The notes beneath the pieces are model-generated. The model had not been told where the DNA came from. It saw only the letters and a program-made list of their open reading frames with translations, and did no database searches. The translations under genes and the position numbers were made by a program. From an uncultured Lachnospiraceae bacterium (GTDB lineage Bacteria > Bacillota > Clostridia > Lachnospirales > Lachnospiraceae), in assembly GCA_949949005.1 (NCBI GenBank), contig CATLHM010000010.1:1-64000 (forward strand): a stretch of DNA of 64,000 bases, in the 5' to 3' direction. Positions 26,976 through 36,201 of the stretch are shown one piece after another (the first letter of the stretch is position 1; each line of letters starts with the position of its first letter).

Positions 26976-27003
26976 TTGACTTTTCCTTTTGCGTTTTTAT
27001 AAT
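26976..27003 (+). promoter_or_regulatory. Promoter of the GH38 gene
   Basis: TTGACT (26976-26981), 16-base spacer, TATAAT (26998-27003). Confidence 0.75.
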
Positions 27004-27056
27004 GAAATTAGAACAGCACAAACTGATAAGTGCATAGCGCGGAAACGGAGGAAAAA

Positions 27057-30000
27057 ATGAAACTGATGCATTCGGAATGGCAGGACAGGGTGAAGCACTG
27101 GATACGCACCCTGAAGGATGATTTTTATGAGCCTTTGGGGGAGATTTCGTGGGAGGCTTTTACCACCATGGAATATTTAACGCCCCAGGAGGCGCAGGAG
27201 GGGAATTTTGCCCCGGTAAGTCCCGGCTTTACCTGGGGAAGGGAGTGGGAGTACGCTTGGTTTAAAGGCGACATAACCCTTCCGGAAAGGGCCCAGGGCC
27301 AGCGGATTGTGATGGATTTAAAGCCGGACGGGGAGTCCGCCCTGTTCGTGAACGGGAAAGCCTTTGGGACGTACCGGGCTTCGTGGGTGTATGAACCCCA
27401 TCACTTTATGGAAGATAATGTACTGAGCGCCTGCGGAAAGAGCGGGGAACATTTTGACCTTTTGATGGAAACCTATGCGGGGCACTTTATACCGGAAGCC
27501 CCCACCGGAGGCTGCGCGACAGGGCCGGTTCTGCCCGGCGCCTACAGGGATGGGGCGGAGGAAGGAAAGAGAAGGGTTCTGGGAAAATGCACTTACGGCA
27601 TCTGGAATGAGGAGGCTTATCAGCTCTACATGGATGTGTCAACCCTGAGTATGCTTCTCACCACTTTGGAGGAAAACTCTCTTCGTGCGGCCAGGATTGC
27701 AAAGGCGCTACAGCAGTTTACCCTGATTGCGGACTTCGAGCAGCCAAGAGAAGGGCGGATTGCGTCCTACAAGGAGGCCAGAGAGGCGCTGCGCCCGGTG
27801 ATGGAGGCAAAGAACGGCTCCACAGCCCCTGTTTTTTATGCGGTGGGAAATGCCCATCTGGATCTTGCCTGGCTTTGGCCCATGGCTGAGACCTACCGTA
27901 AGACGGAGAGAACCTTTGCCGCCCAGCTTCGGCTTATTGAGGAATACCCGGAATATAAGTTTATCCAGAGTCAGCCGGCTTCTTATGAAATGTGCAAAAA
28001 ATATTACCCTGAGCTTTTTGCCAGGATTAAGGAGGCCATAAAGGGCGGACAGTGGATTGCAGACGGCGCTATGTGGGTGGAGCCTGACACCAATATGGCA
28101 AGCGGGGAGGCTCTGATCAGGCAGCTTGTCCATGGAAAGCGTTATTATAAGGAAGAATTTGGCGTAGACAGCGAGATTTTGTGGCTTCCCGATACCTTCG
28201 GGTACACGGCGGCCCTGCCTCAGATCTTAAAGGGCTGCGGCGTAAAGTATCTGGTGACCCAGAAGATTTTCTGGTCTTACAATGAAGGGGAGCAGTTCCC
28301 TTATCATTACTTTACCTGGCAGGGAATGGACGGCTCTCAGATCGTATCCTTCCTTCCCACCAGCTACACCTACCGCACAGACCCCATAGAGGCAAACCGG
28401 ATTTGGAAGGAGCGCACCCAGCTTCAGGATCTGGATGCATTCCTGATGCCCTATGGCTACGGAGACGGAGGCGGCGGCCCGGCAAGGGATTATGTGGAAT
28501 ACGCAAAGCGCCAGGAGGATTTGGAGGGCAGCGTGAAGGTGAAGATGGCAGGCCCCGCGGAATTCTTCCATGATATGGAGGAGCAGGGCGGCCCGGTGAA
28601 CACTTATGTGGGAGAGCTGTATTTCAGCGCCCACAGAGGGACTTATACCTCCCAGGCCATGATTAAGCAGAACAACCGTCTCAGCGAGCTGGCTATGAGG
28701 GAAATGGAAATGTGGAGCTGCCTGGCTATGAACAAAGGGATGGAGTATCAGCTCTCCAGGGCGGACGCTCTCTGGAAGGAGGTGCTTTTGCATCAGTTCC
28801 ACGACATTCTTCCCGGCTCCAGTATTGCCCGTGTTTATGTGGAGGCGGAGAAAGCCCATAAAGAAATCCAAAAGGGCGCGGCTGAAATGAAGGAAAAGGC
28901 CTTTGCCGCCCTTACCGACCCTTCCGATGAGCAGGCGGTGACGGTATTTAACTCTCTGAGCTTTGAGAGAACGGCTCTGGTGGAGCTGCCGGAGCGGTTT
29001 GGATGCGGGGCCAGGACTCTGGAAGGTGTGCCTGTGCCGGTGCAGAGGGTAAAAGAAGAAAGCGCCGGGAATCCCAGCGGTTTGGCGGTGAAGGCGCTGG
29101 TAAGGATTCCTTCCTGCGGAGGGGTTTCCCTCATTCCGGTGGAAGCTGAAAATGCCTGCGGGGGAGATGGAGTTGTTCTTGCGGAAGGCGGAAAACCTGC
29201 CCCTGTAAGCGCGGACCGGGTAACCGTAAGGGCGCAAGGGGAAGGCTTTGTGATGGAAAATAACCGGGTGAAGGCAGTGGTAAATGACCGGGGCGAGGTA
29301 GTTTCCTTTGTGCTCAAAAGCTCAGGCAGAGAGTTTGCCGTAGAGCCTATGAACCGTTTCCGTCTGTATAAGGATGTGCCCCGATTGTTTGACGCCTGGG
29401 ATATTGACTCCAATTATATCCATCAGGAGATAGAAGCGCTGAGGGAAGCGAAGGTGGAAGTGGTTTCGGAGGGCTTAGAGGGCGTGCTGAAGGTGAGCGG
29501 CCGGATCGGTAATTCCTCTCTCGTGCAGTACATCCGCCTGGAGGCGGAGTGTACAAGGCTGAACTTTGATACGCAGATTGACTGGAAAGAGTTGCACCGC
29601 CTGCTCAAAGCCTGTTTCCCGGTGAATGTTTACGCGGAAAACGGCATTAACGAAATCCAGTTTGGTTATATGGAGCGTCCTGCCCACCGTTCCAGGCCCT
29701 ATGACAAGGATCGGTTTGAAGTGTGCAACCATCATTACAGCGCTTTTTGCGACGGAGTCCATGGAGCAGCAGTGCTCAATGACAGTAAGTACGGCATCAG
29801 CATGAATGGGAATGCGCTGGAGCTCAGCCTGCTGCGTGCGAGCGCATGTCCGGAGATGCAGGCGGACAACAGAGTACATCATTTTACCTATGGATTTACT
29901 GCCTGGGAGGGCAGCTTTGCGGACAGCGATGTGGTAAGACAGGGCTATGAGCTGAATGTGAAGCCCGAGATTTACGCAGGAGCCCTGGAGACCTTCAGCG

Positions 30001-30254
30001 CGGCTGAGATTGATCAGGCCAATGTGATCCTGGATACCATGAAGCCTGCCGAGGACGGCAGCGGCGATGTGATCCTGCGCCTGTATGAGTCCAAAAAGGC
30101 GGCGGTTACCGCTAAGGTGAAGTGCGTTCTGGGCAGCAGGGCATACCTGTGCGACATGCTGGAAAATGTGAGGGAAGAAATTCCCGTGGAGAACGGGGAG
30201 ATGACGCTGGCGTTTGGAGCCTTTGAGGTTAAGACGGTTCGGATGAAGAGATAG
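27057..30254 (+). CDS. Alpha-mannosidase, glycoside hydrolase family 38
   Basis: 1,065-residue cytoplasmic enzyme that removes alpha-linked mannose from oligosaccharides. N-terminal beta domain (about 1-250), then the catalytic domain with the metal-binding AVGNAHLDLAWLWP (about 261), ILWLPDTFGYT with the nucleophile Asp (about 372-378) and YGYGDGGGGP (about 474), the helical bundle, and C-terminal beta-sandwich domains. ATG 27057 is chosen over GTG 27030 because GGAGG lies between them. No signal peptide. Divergent from the GntR regulator, and followed by a terminator. Confidence 0.93.
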   Translation: MKLMHSEWQDRVKHWIRTLKDDFYEPLGEISWEAFTTMEYLTPQEAQEGNFAPVSPGFTWGREWEYAWFKGDITLPERAQGQRIVMDLKPDGESALFVNGKAFGTYRASWVYEPHHFMEDNVLSACGKSGEHFDLLMETYAGHFIPEAPTGGCATGPVLPGAYRDGAEEGKRRVLGKCTYGIWNEEAYQLYMDVSTLSMLLTTLEENSLRAARIAKALQQFTLIADFEQPREGRIASYKEAREALRPVMEAKNGSTAPVFYAVGNAHLDLAWLWPMAETYRKTERTFAAQLRLIEEYPEYKFIQSQPASYEMCKKYYPELFARIKEAIKGGQWIADGAMWVEPDTNMASGEALIRQLVHGKRYYKEEFGVDSEILWLPDTFGYTAALPQILKGCGVKYLVTQKIFWSYNEGEQFPYHYFTWQGMDGSQIVSFLPTSYTYRTDPIEANRIWKERTQLQDLDAFLMPYGYGDGGGGPARDYVEYAKRQEDLEGSVKVKMAGPAEFFHDMEEQGGPVNTYVGELYFSAHRGTYTSQAMIKQNNRLSELAMREMEMWSCLAMNKGMEYQLSRADALWKEVLLHQFHDILPGSSIARVYVEAEKAHKEIQKGAAEMKEKAFAALTDPSDEQAVTVFNSLSFERTALVELPERFGCGARTLEGVPVPVQRVKEESAGNPSGLAVKALVRIPSCGGVSLIPVEAENACGGDGVVLAEGGKPAPVSADRVTVRAQGEGFVMENNRVKAVVNDRGEVVSFVLKSSGREFAVEPMNRFRLYKDVPRLFDAWDIDSNYIHQEIEALREAKVEVVSEGLEGVLKVSGRIGNSSLVQYIRLEAECTRLNFDTQIDWKELHRLLKACFPVNVYAENGINEIQFGYMERPAHRSRPYDKDRFEVCNHHYSAFCDGVHGAAVLNDSKYGISMNGNALELSLLRASACPEMQADNRVHHFTYGFTAWEGSFADSDVVRQGYELNVKPEIYAGALETFSAAEIDQANVILDTMKPAEDGSGDVILRLYESKKAAVTAKVKCVLGSRAYLCDMLENVREEIPVENGEMTLAFGAFEVKTVRMKR

Positions 30255-30350
30255 CGGGCAACACGTCTTGTCAACTTTTCTCATGTAAAATAAGCGATAA
30301 GAGGGAGCCGAAGGGGTGTCTCACCAAGGGATTTTATAGGTTGGAAAAAT

Positions 30351-30390
30351 ATTGGCATAGTTCGGAGAAATCCTGCTATGCCGATTTTTT
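30351..30390 (+). terminator. Terminator after the GH38 gene
   Basis: 10-base stem (30351-30360 with 30376-30385, one G-T pair), 15-base loop, six Ts. Confidence 0.75.
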
Positions 30391-30465
30391 CTGTGCCCGG
30401 CGGGCACATTTTCCGTGAGAAAATGATTCGGGGAAATAGCTTTTTGACAGCTTTTTAAAACTCTG

Positions 30466-30495
30466 TTGGACTCTTCATTGCGGATAGAGTATAAT
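30466..30495 (+). promoter_or_regulatory. Promoter of the GH42 gene
   Basis: TTGGAC (30466-30471), 18-base spacer, TATAAT (30490-30495). Confidence 0.6.
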
Positions 30496-30750
30496 AGGGG
30501 GAAAGTAGCCAAAGGGGGCTGCAGGTTAGGTTGAAAATAAGCCTGATGGCTTATTTTCAACCAGTAATTTGTGCCGCAAGCGGCCCAAATTGGATCGCAG
30601 ATGCGAAACCGCCTACGCGGATTTCGCATCGCGTTGCCGCAAAAAAACGCGGCATGGAGGCTAAAATGGGAGTAAACGGGAAACACGCTGAAAAACTTTG
30701 AGTGGATTCCTGTAAAAAGCGCGTGACAGCGCGCGGAAATGAGGTGGAAG
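30496..30750 (+). other. Long structured leader of the GH42 gene: five hairpins in a row
   Basis: After the promoter come: a perfect 15-base stem with 4-base loop (30529-30543/30548-30562); an 11-base stem with one mismatch (30566-30576/30581-30591); a 13-base stem with one bulge (30600-30612/30617-30630); a 6-base stem over an A7 loop (30635-30640/30649-30654); and GCGCG/CGCGC (30719-30734) just before the ribosome site. None ends in a T tract. No protein is coded here. It may be an insertion of REP-like repeats or a regulatory leader. Confidence 0.65.
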
Positions 30751-32757
30751 ATGAAGACATTTAACGGGATTTTGTATGGAGGGGATTATAATCCGAATCA
30801 GTGGCCCAGAGAAATCTGGGATGAAGATATGAGGATGTTTCGGGATGCCCGCATCAACAGTGCCACAATCAATGTATTTTCGTGGGCAAAAATCCAGCCG
30901 GCGGAGGATCAGTACAATTTTTCAGAGCTGGATGATATGGTTGACATGCTCAGCAGGGAAAATTACGAGATTGTGCTGGCAACATCAACGGGAGCCCTTC
31001 CGGCATGGATGGCGGCCAAATACCCGGAGGTAGAGCGGACAGATTATGAGGGAAGGCATCACAAGTTCGGGCACAGGCACAATGCATGTCCCAACTCTCC
31101 GGTTTTTCAGAAATATTCGGCGGCTCTGGCAGGAAAGCTTGCAGAGCGCTACGGCAGCAATCCCCATGTGAAATGCTGGCATATCAGCAATGAGTATGGG
31201 GGAGAATGTTACTGCGAGAACTGCGCCAGGGCTTTCCGGGTATGGCTCCAAAAGAAGTACGGCACCATCGAGGAGCTGAATAAGGCATGGAATATGGAAT
31301 TCTGGGGACACACCATTTATGACTGGGATGAGATCGTGCTTCCCAATGCCCTGGGAGAGGGAATCGGCACTGAAAAGACGGCCTTTGCCGGGATTTCCAT
31401 TGACTACAGAAGGTTCAATTCGGATTCCATGCTTGCCAATTTCGTGGCGGAGAGGGATGCGATCCGGGTCTATGATAAGGAAACCCCCATCACCACCAAT
31501 CTGATGGGTACATACAAAGGATTGGACTACTTTAAGTGGGCCAGGGAAATGGACATTGTTTCCTGGGATAATTACCCAAGGTATGACACGCCCTGGAGCC
31601 ATACGGCCATGTGCCATGATCTGATGAGGGGGCTTAAGGATGCGCCCTTTATGCTGATGGAGCAGACTCCCAGCCAGCAGAACTGGCAGCCTTACAATTC
31701 CCTAAAGCGTCCGGGACAGATGAGGGCGCAGAGCTATCAGACCCTGGCCCACGGCGCGGATACCATTCAGTTTTTCCAGCTCCGCCGCAGTGTGGGCGCC
31801 TGTGAAAAGTTCCATGGCGCGGTGATCGAGCATGTGGGTACGGAAAATACCAGGGTGTTCCGGGAGGTGAAGCAGCTCGGTGAAGAGCTGGAGAAGCTGG
31901 GCGGTATCCTGCCGGGGAGCGTAAACCAGGCCCAGGTGGGCGTCATCTTTGACTGGGACAATTACTGGGCTTTGGAGTATACCAGCGGGCCCTCCGTTGA
32001 CCTGACTTATGTGCCCCATATCCATGAGTATTACAGATATTTTTATGACAGAAACATTGCCGTGAATATGATACCCGTTGACGCGGATTTCAGTAAGTAC
32101 AAGCTGATCGTGGCGCCGGTTCTTTACATGGTGAAGGATGGGATGGCCCAGGCCCTGGAGGCCTTTGTGGAAAAAGGCGGAACTTTGGTGCTCACCTATA
32201 TGAGCGGCATCGTAGGGCAGTCGGATAATGTCCATCTGGGCGGCTATCCGGGGCCTCTTCGCAGGCTGGCCGGAGTGTGGGTGGAAGAGATCGACGCCCT
32301 TGCGCCGGAGCAGTTTAACCAGGTGGTCATGGACTCAGGCGAGAGCTGTAAGTGCGGCCTTGTGTGCGAACTGATGCACCTGGAGGGAGCCGAGAGTCTT
32401 GGAACCTATGGGGATGATTTTTATAAAGGAATGCCTGCGGTTACCAGAAACAGCTTTGGAAAAGGCCATGTTTACTATGTGGGAACCCATATGGAAGAGG
32501 CGGGCCTTGACCGGATCCTGGACAAGGCGGCTGCCGAGGCGGAAGTGGAAAGCGTTGTTTCCGGCGGCGAAGGGCTGGAAATTGTCTGCCGGAAAACGAA
32601 AGAGGGCAAAAAGCTCTACTTTGTGATGAACTTCGGAGAGCAGGAGAGAACGCTTCCGGCCTGCCTGGCTGGCCGGAAGGATCTGCTTACCGGGGAGAAG
32701 GCGGCGGATACGCTGAAAAAGTATGAGGTGTGTATCATAGAGGCGGAAGAGTCGTGA
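30751..32757 (+). CDS. Beta-galactosidase, glycoside hydrolase family 42
   Basis: 668-residue cytoplasmic enzyme releasing beta-linked galactose from oligosaccharides (GH42, LacA/BgaA type). TIM barrel with acid/base Glu in WHISNEYGGECYC (about residue 150) and nucleophile Glu in FMLMEQTPSQQNW (about 310). Cysteines in ECYCENC and an upstream Cys (HNACPN) form the usual zinc site. Then the trimerisation domain (about 390-600) and a small C-terminal beta domain. ATG 30751 follows GAGGTGG. The gene has a 255-base hairpin-rich leader. Confidence 0.94.
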   Translation: MKTFNGILYGGDYNPNQWPREIWDEDMRMFRDARINSATINVFSWAKIQPAEDQYNFSELDDMVDMLSRENYEIVLATSTGALPAWMAAKYPEVERTDYEGRHHKFGHRHNACPNSPVFQKYSAALAGKLAERYGSNPHVKCWHISNEYGGECYCENCARAFRVWLQKKYGTIEELNKAWNMEFWGHTIYDWDEIVLPNALGEGIGTEKTAFAGISIDYRRFNSDSMLANFVAERDAIRVYDKETPITTNLMGTYKGLDYFKWAREMDIVSWDNYPRYDTPWSHTAMCHDLMRGLKDAPFMLMEQTPSQQNWQPYNSLKRPGQMRAQSYQTLAHGADTIQFFQLRRSVGACEKFHGAVIEHVGTENTRVFREVKQLGEELEKLGGILPGSVNQAQVGVIFDWDNYWALEYTSGPSVDLTYVPHIHEYYRYFYDRNIAVNMIPVDADFSKYKLIVAPVLYMVKDGMAQALEAFVEKGGTLVLTYMSGIVGQSDNVHLGGYPGPLRRLAGVWVEEIDALAPEQFNQVVMDSGESCKCGLVCELMHLEGAESLGTYGDDFYKGMPAVTRNSFGKGHVYYVGTHMEEAGLDRILDKAAAEAEVESVVSGGEGLEIVCRKTKEGKKLYFVMNFGEQERTLPACLAGRKDLLTGEKAADTLKKYEVCIIEAEES

Positions 32758-32809
32758 GTCTGGCCGGATTTCAGTAAGAAACCCAGGATTTACCAGGTGA
32801 GTAAGATAT

Positions 32810-32971
32810 ATGGAGGTATTGGATGTGGGAATCAGCGAAAAAGAATTAAAATTGCTCATGAATTTTGTAAAGGACGATCTGAAGGAAGCGAGAGAGTGTG
32901 AGGACACTGAAAAAAAGAACAGCAAGATTGACAGAGTGTTAGAGCATATCCAGCAGTATTTGGAGGACTAG
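32810..32971 (+). CDS. Small helical protein, 53 residues
   Basis: An open frame between the GH42 gene and a shared terminator, reading MEVLDVGISEKELK and ending QQYLEDstop. It would be fully helical and very charged. ATG 32810 has a weak AGGTGAG; GTG 32825 with GGAGGT 8 bases before it is as likely. I do not recognise it. Location in the GH42 transcript and a sensible amino-acid pattern support it, but it could be chance. Confidence 0.45.
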   Translation: MEVLDVGISEKELKLLMNFVKDDLKEARECEDTEKKNSKIDRVLEHIQQYLED

Positions 32972-33028
32972 GCAGGAGGCTTTTATAAACAGATAACAAA
33001 GGCCGCTGTCAGCCATCTTTATGTCAGG

Positions 33029-33067
33029 AAAAAGGCAGGAGCAGAGTTTAAGCTGTTCCTGCCTTTT
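33029..33067. terminator. Two-way terminator between the GH42 and GH3 transcripts
   Basis: Stem of 15 (33030-33044 with 33053-33067, one G-T pair), 8-base loop, flanked by A5 on the left and T4 on the right. Confidence 0.75.
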
Positions 33068-33148
33068 GAAGTGGCGCGACTGATAGCCCAGGTTTCTTTC
33101 CCAAAATGTCCAATCATTCTGTCCCCGGCCGTAAGCCCGCCAAAAGCT

Positions 33149-34924
33149 TTAGAGCCGCGTATCCCACATCCCGCAGAAGCTGTCAATGGGATCCTTGCCC
33201 GTAAAGGCCTCGGGACCTGCAAGGAGCTTGTCAACCAGAGCGTCCATAGTGTGGGGCCTGGAATCATAGGCATTGATGTAGGTTCTCACCGTAGGCACAT
33301 CCGCTAACATGGTAGGCGCATTGACGCTGATGCCGATAACCGGAAGCTCATGGATATACCAGGGAATCTCCCCGCCGCCCTTGGACATGCCAAAGGAAGG
33401 ACGGCCCTCGGCCACATCAAACAGGGTGATCACCAGATCCTGATCCTCCTTAAAGCTTTCCACAGAGGTCTTGCCGGCGTGGTACATATCCATAAAGCTG
33501 ATCTGCTTTCCGTCTCCCGCTGCCTTTTTGGCTTTGTCAAGGGGGCTTTCATAGATAAAGGCGTCAAATCCCTTTTCGTTTAACTTCTCACACAGAACCT
33601 CTGCGGGAGTTTTGGAGCTTCCGCCGCCAAAGGCGTATTTCATCAGGGCGGTCATGGCGCTTTCGTGGCCCTTGACATAGACGATCATGATCTTCTTGTA
33701 TTTTTCCGTGGTCAGGGGCAGGACGTCTGCGTCCTTATATTTTACAAGAGTGATAGCGTCCCTGCTGATGGCGGCGGCAGTGTCCTTGTATTCCTGCTTG
33801 CCGAGAACGGCGGCCAGGGCCTCTGGGCCGGGAACGATTTCCTCTTTAGGCTTTTTGGTCAGACCCATGTGAACCTTTAAGCCCAGGATACGTGTCAGGG
33901 CCTCTCTCATTCTTTCCTCGCTGATGGTTCCGTTTTGGTAAGCTTCCAGCATCCAGCCGAAATCCTCCGGCACATCGTTAAAGAACAGGAACATATCGCA
34001 GCCTGCATTGATGCTGGCGGCCACCATATCCTTACGGGTCATGCGGTTGGTCATGCCCACCATGTGGGTGGCGTCAGAGATGACCACGCCGTTAAAGCCC
34101 AGCTCGTCCCGCAGAAGGCCCGTCATGATCTCAGGGCAGAGGGTTGCGGGAAGCATCTCGTCGTCGGTAATGCCCGGCTTTACCTCGCGCATATACTTCG
34201 GCAGCATGATGTGTCCGCCCATGATGCCGTCCACGCCGCCGTCGATCAGGGTCTTGTAAACCTTCCCGTAGGTTGCCATCCATTCCTCTTTGGTAAACTC
34301 GTTGATGTTGGAGGACAAGTGGGCGTCCCGGAAATCCTGTCCGTTGCCGGGGAAGTGCTTTGCCACGCTGGCATAGCCCGGAAGGGAGTGTACGCCGTCC
34401 ATATAGGCCTTGCTCATGAGAGCTACCCTCTCCACATCGTTACCGAAGGCCCGGGTCATGATCTCGGTATTCTGCCAACTGTAATGAATGTCGCAGACCG
34501 GGGCAAAGGCCACGTTGTTTCCCATAGGGGCGGCTTCCTCGTTTGCCATCCGGCCCAGGTCATAGGCATACTGCACGTTCTGCGTCGCCCCGATCTTGAT
34601 GCCGCTTCCGATATAAGTGCCGTCGGTTCCCGAGCCGTTTCCACCGGATTCCGTGTTGCAGGCCACCAAAAGCGGGATTTTGGCGTTGGTCTGAAGGAGC
34701 CTTACCTGAGACTGCACCCGGTCTGATTTGATTCCGTTGTAACGATACCCCCCAATATGATATTTCGTCACAAGTTCGATCAGCTCTTCCTCCGTAGCTG
34801 TTCCCCGGTTTTCAAAAAAGAGCTGTCCCACCTTTTCCTCATCCGACATACCGTCGATGGTCTCGTTTACCCATGCAATGTCCTCATCCGAGAGACAATA
34901 GGGCTTTGCTTTTAAATCCACCAT
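33149..34924 (-). CDS. Glycoside hydrolase family 3 protein (NagZ-like/beta-glucosidase)
   Basis: 591 residues, cytoplasmic. The GH3 N-terminal barrel has AKHFPGNGQDFRDAHLS (about 177) and the nucleophile Asp in GVVISDATHMVGM (about 258). The second alpha/beta domain (about 380-560) follows. The KHFPG-x-G-x-x-x-D-x-H pattern is that of beta-N-acetylhexosaminidases and similar GH3 members, so the enzyme may release GlcNAc or glucose. ATG at 34924 is chosen because AAAGGAG lies just before it and the upstream extension to 35185 is unlike the family. Confidence 0.87.
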   Translation of the reverse strand: MVDLKAKPYCLSDEDIAWVNETIDGMSDEEKVGQLFFENRGTATEEELIELVTKYHIGGYRYNGIKSDRVQSQVRLLQTNAKIPLLVACNTESGGNGSGTDGTYIGSGIKIGATQNVQYAYDLGRMANEEAAPMGNNVAFAPVCDIHYSWQNTEIMTRAFGNDVERVALMSKAYMDGVHSLPGYASVAKHFPGNGQDFRDAHLSSNINEFTKEEWMATYGKVYKTLIDGGVDGIMGGHIMLPKYMREVKPGITDDEMLPATLCPEIMTGLLRDELGFNGVVISDATHMVGMTNRMTRKDMVAASINAGCDMFLFFNDVPEDFGWMLEAYQNGTISEERMREALTRILGLKVHMGLTKKPKEEIVPGPEALAAVLGKQEYKDTAAAISRDAITLVKYKDADVLPLTTEKYKKIMIVYVKGHESAMTALMKYAFGGGSSKTPAEVLCEKLNEKGFDAFIYESPLDKAKKAAGDGKQISFMDMYHAGKTSVESFKEDQDLVITLFDVAEGRPSFGMSKGGGEIPWYIHELPVIGISVNAPTMLADVPTVRTYINAYDSRPHTMDALVDKLLAGPEAFTGKDPIDSFCGMWDTRL

Positions 34925-35270
34925 AAATACCTTCTCCTTTCCTGGTGATGATTGATGCGAAATGTCCGGTATAGCTTTGGTATCCTCAGATGGAACATAA
35001 GGATGTCCCATGGCGTCCGGCATCCATAGTTTTATTTTATAGGAAATGGGGAAGATTGGCAACATAGTGTTGCGGCAGTCGTGTACTTTACGTGACAATT
35101 GTTCAGCCCGGGACTTAAAAGAATATCTTGGATCGAAAAGAGCTGCTGGATAAAGAACAGTTATACTTATTTTTGCTACTGGCATATATGCATTATATAG
35201 TGTAAATTGATAGTAGAGAAAGAGGTGATATATATGATAATAAGGAGATTAAGGGGATTTAGCCATAAGC
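34925..35270. other. Intergenic stretch upstream of the GH3 gene
   Basis: Holds the GH3 gene's leader and, on the plus strand, AT-rich sequence with an AGAGGTG site and a 31-codon frame from 35235 that overlaps the SpoU fragment in another frame. I see no firm promoter. Confidence 0.4.
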
Positions 35271-35630
35271 CGGAAGCCGGCGCCCATGCAGAATATGGTC
35301 AGGGCGTCCATGGGAGCCATATTTAAAATGAAGTTTGAGTATTTTCCGTGTTTTGCCCACTATGATCAGGAATATGGAAGTGAAAGAGAGAAGTACTCTT
35401 TTATGCTAAATGGAAAGTATCGGCTTGGGACATTTGAACCTTCCCCAGGCAAACCGTTTTCATTGATTTTTGGGAATGAAGCAAGCGGATTGGATGAAAG
35501 CTTTTTGCATATAGGAAAAAGTGTGGTAATCCCACATACACGTTCCGTTGATTCGCTGAATTTGTCCTTGGCAATCGGGATTGGGATTTATGAGTTTTGC
35601 AAATGGAAGGGCAATTCGAGCTCTATGTAA
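35271..35630 (+). pseudogene. Fragment of a SpoU/TrmH-type RNA methyltransferase
   Basis: Only the C-terminal part of the SPOUT fold is left: VRASMGAIFKM (start of the domain half), LIFGNEASGLDESFL and SVDSLNLSLAIGIGIYEF, the last two being the AdoMet-binding knot motifs. Intact enzymes have 100-150 more residues before this. An in-frame stop (35265-35267) lies just upstream and no proper start is seen. It sits in an AT-rich decayed patch with a dead toxin-antitoxin locus. Confidence 0.75.
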
Positions 35631-35795
35631 CAAATATGGCAATGTAGGGGGAATGCTTGAAGGCACCCCTCAAAGCAAAAAATGAAACCTAAATATTTTG
35701 AGTACTTACCGATAGTGGTTATGGCTACACAAGAAGAACTGCTTTCGTATCGCAAGCAAAAGTGTTATATTATATGGCGAAAGGATGTGGTTGAA

Positions 35796-36100
35796 ATGGC
35801 AAGAACCTCAAATATTTTGCGCGAGTGGAGCCGGAGATCAAGGAACAGGCAGAGCAGGTGCTTGCTCAGCTTGGGATACCAATGTCAAATGCAGTCGGCA
35901 TGTTTTTAAGGCAGATTGTGCTTCAGCAGGGTATCCCGTTTGAGATGAAGCTTCCAAAGAAAACTCCTTTTGCATGCGGTTCCCTTACAAAGGAACAGTT
36001 TGATGCAGAGATAGGAAAAGGTATGGAGGATATACAGGAAGGCAGGGTATATTCAGCAGATGCGGTGGAAGAGGAAATGAGGCGGGATTACGGGATATGA
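35796..36100 (+). pseudogene. DinJ/RelB-type antitoxin gene with a frameshift
   Basis: The start MARTSNI (ATG 35796) is in one frame, and the rest, EPEIKEQAEQVLAQLGIPMSNAVGMFLRQ..., in another (from about 35819). Relatives read MART.N.FARVEPE, so one T seems lost from the T run at about 35815-35818. The remainder is complete, including the ribbon-helix-helix N-terminus and the toxin-binding C-terminus, up to the stop at 36100. Either a real mutation or a homopolymer reading error. Confidence 0.75.
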
Positions 36101-36180
36101 AATGGAGTATCGTGTGTATTATGTATGGCGGCAGGGATATCCGCAGGCAGCTTCGAGAACCAAAAATGGACGAATACTGA
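36097..36180 (+). pseudogene. C-terminal remnant of a RelE/ParE-type toxin
   Basis: ATG 36097 overlaps the antitoxin stop by four bases, as in intact pairs. After only four codons the frame reads VCIMYGGRDIRRQL, which is the very C-terminus of RelE/YafQ-type toxins (usually ...RVMYGGRDI..QL). About 70-80 residues of toxin are missing, so an internal deletion has removed the active part. Confidence 0.65.
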
Positions 36181-36201
36181 AATATCACAGGGCCGAATAT
36201 C

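Noticed and set aside
33935-34726. 263-residue plus-strand frame, His/Val/Leu-rich
   Set aside because: It is the mirror frame of the GH3 gene; such long antisense frames appear all over the GC-richer genes of this window.
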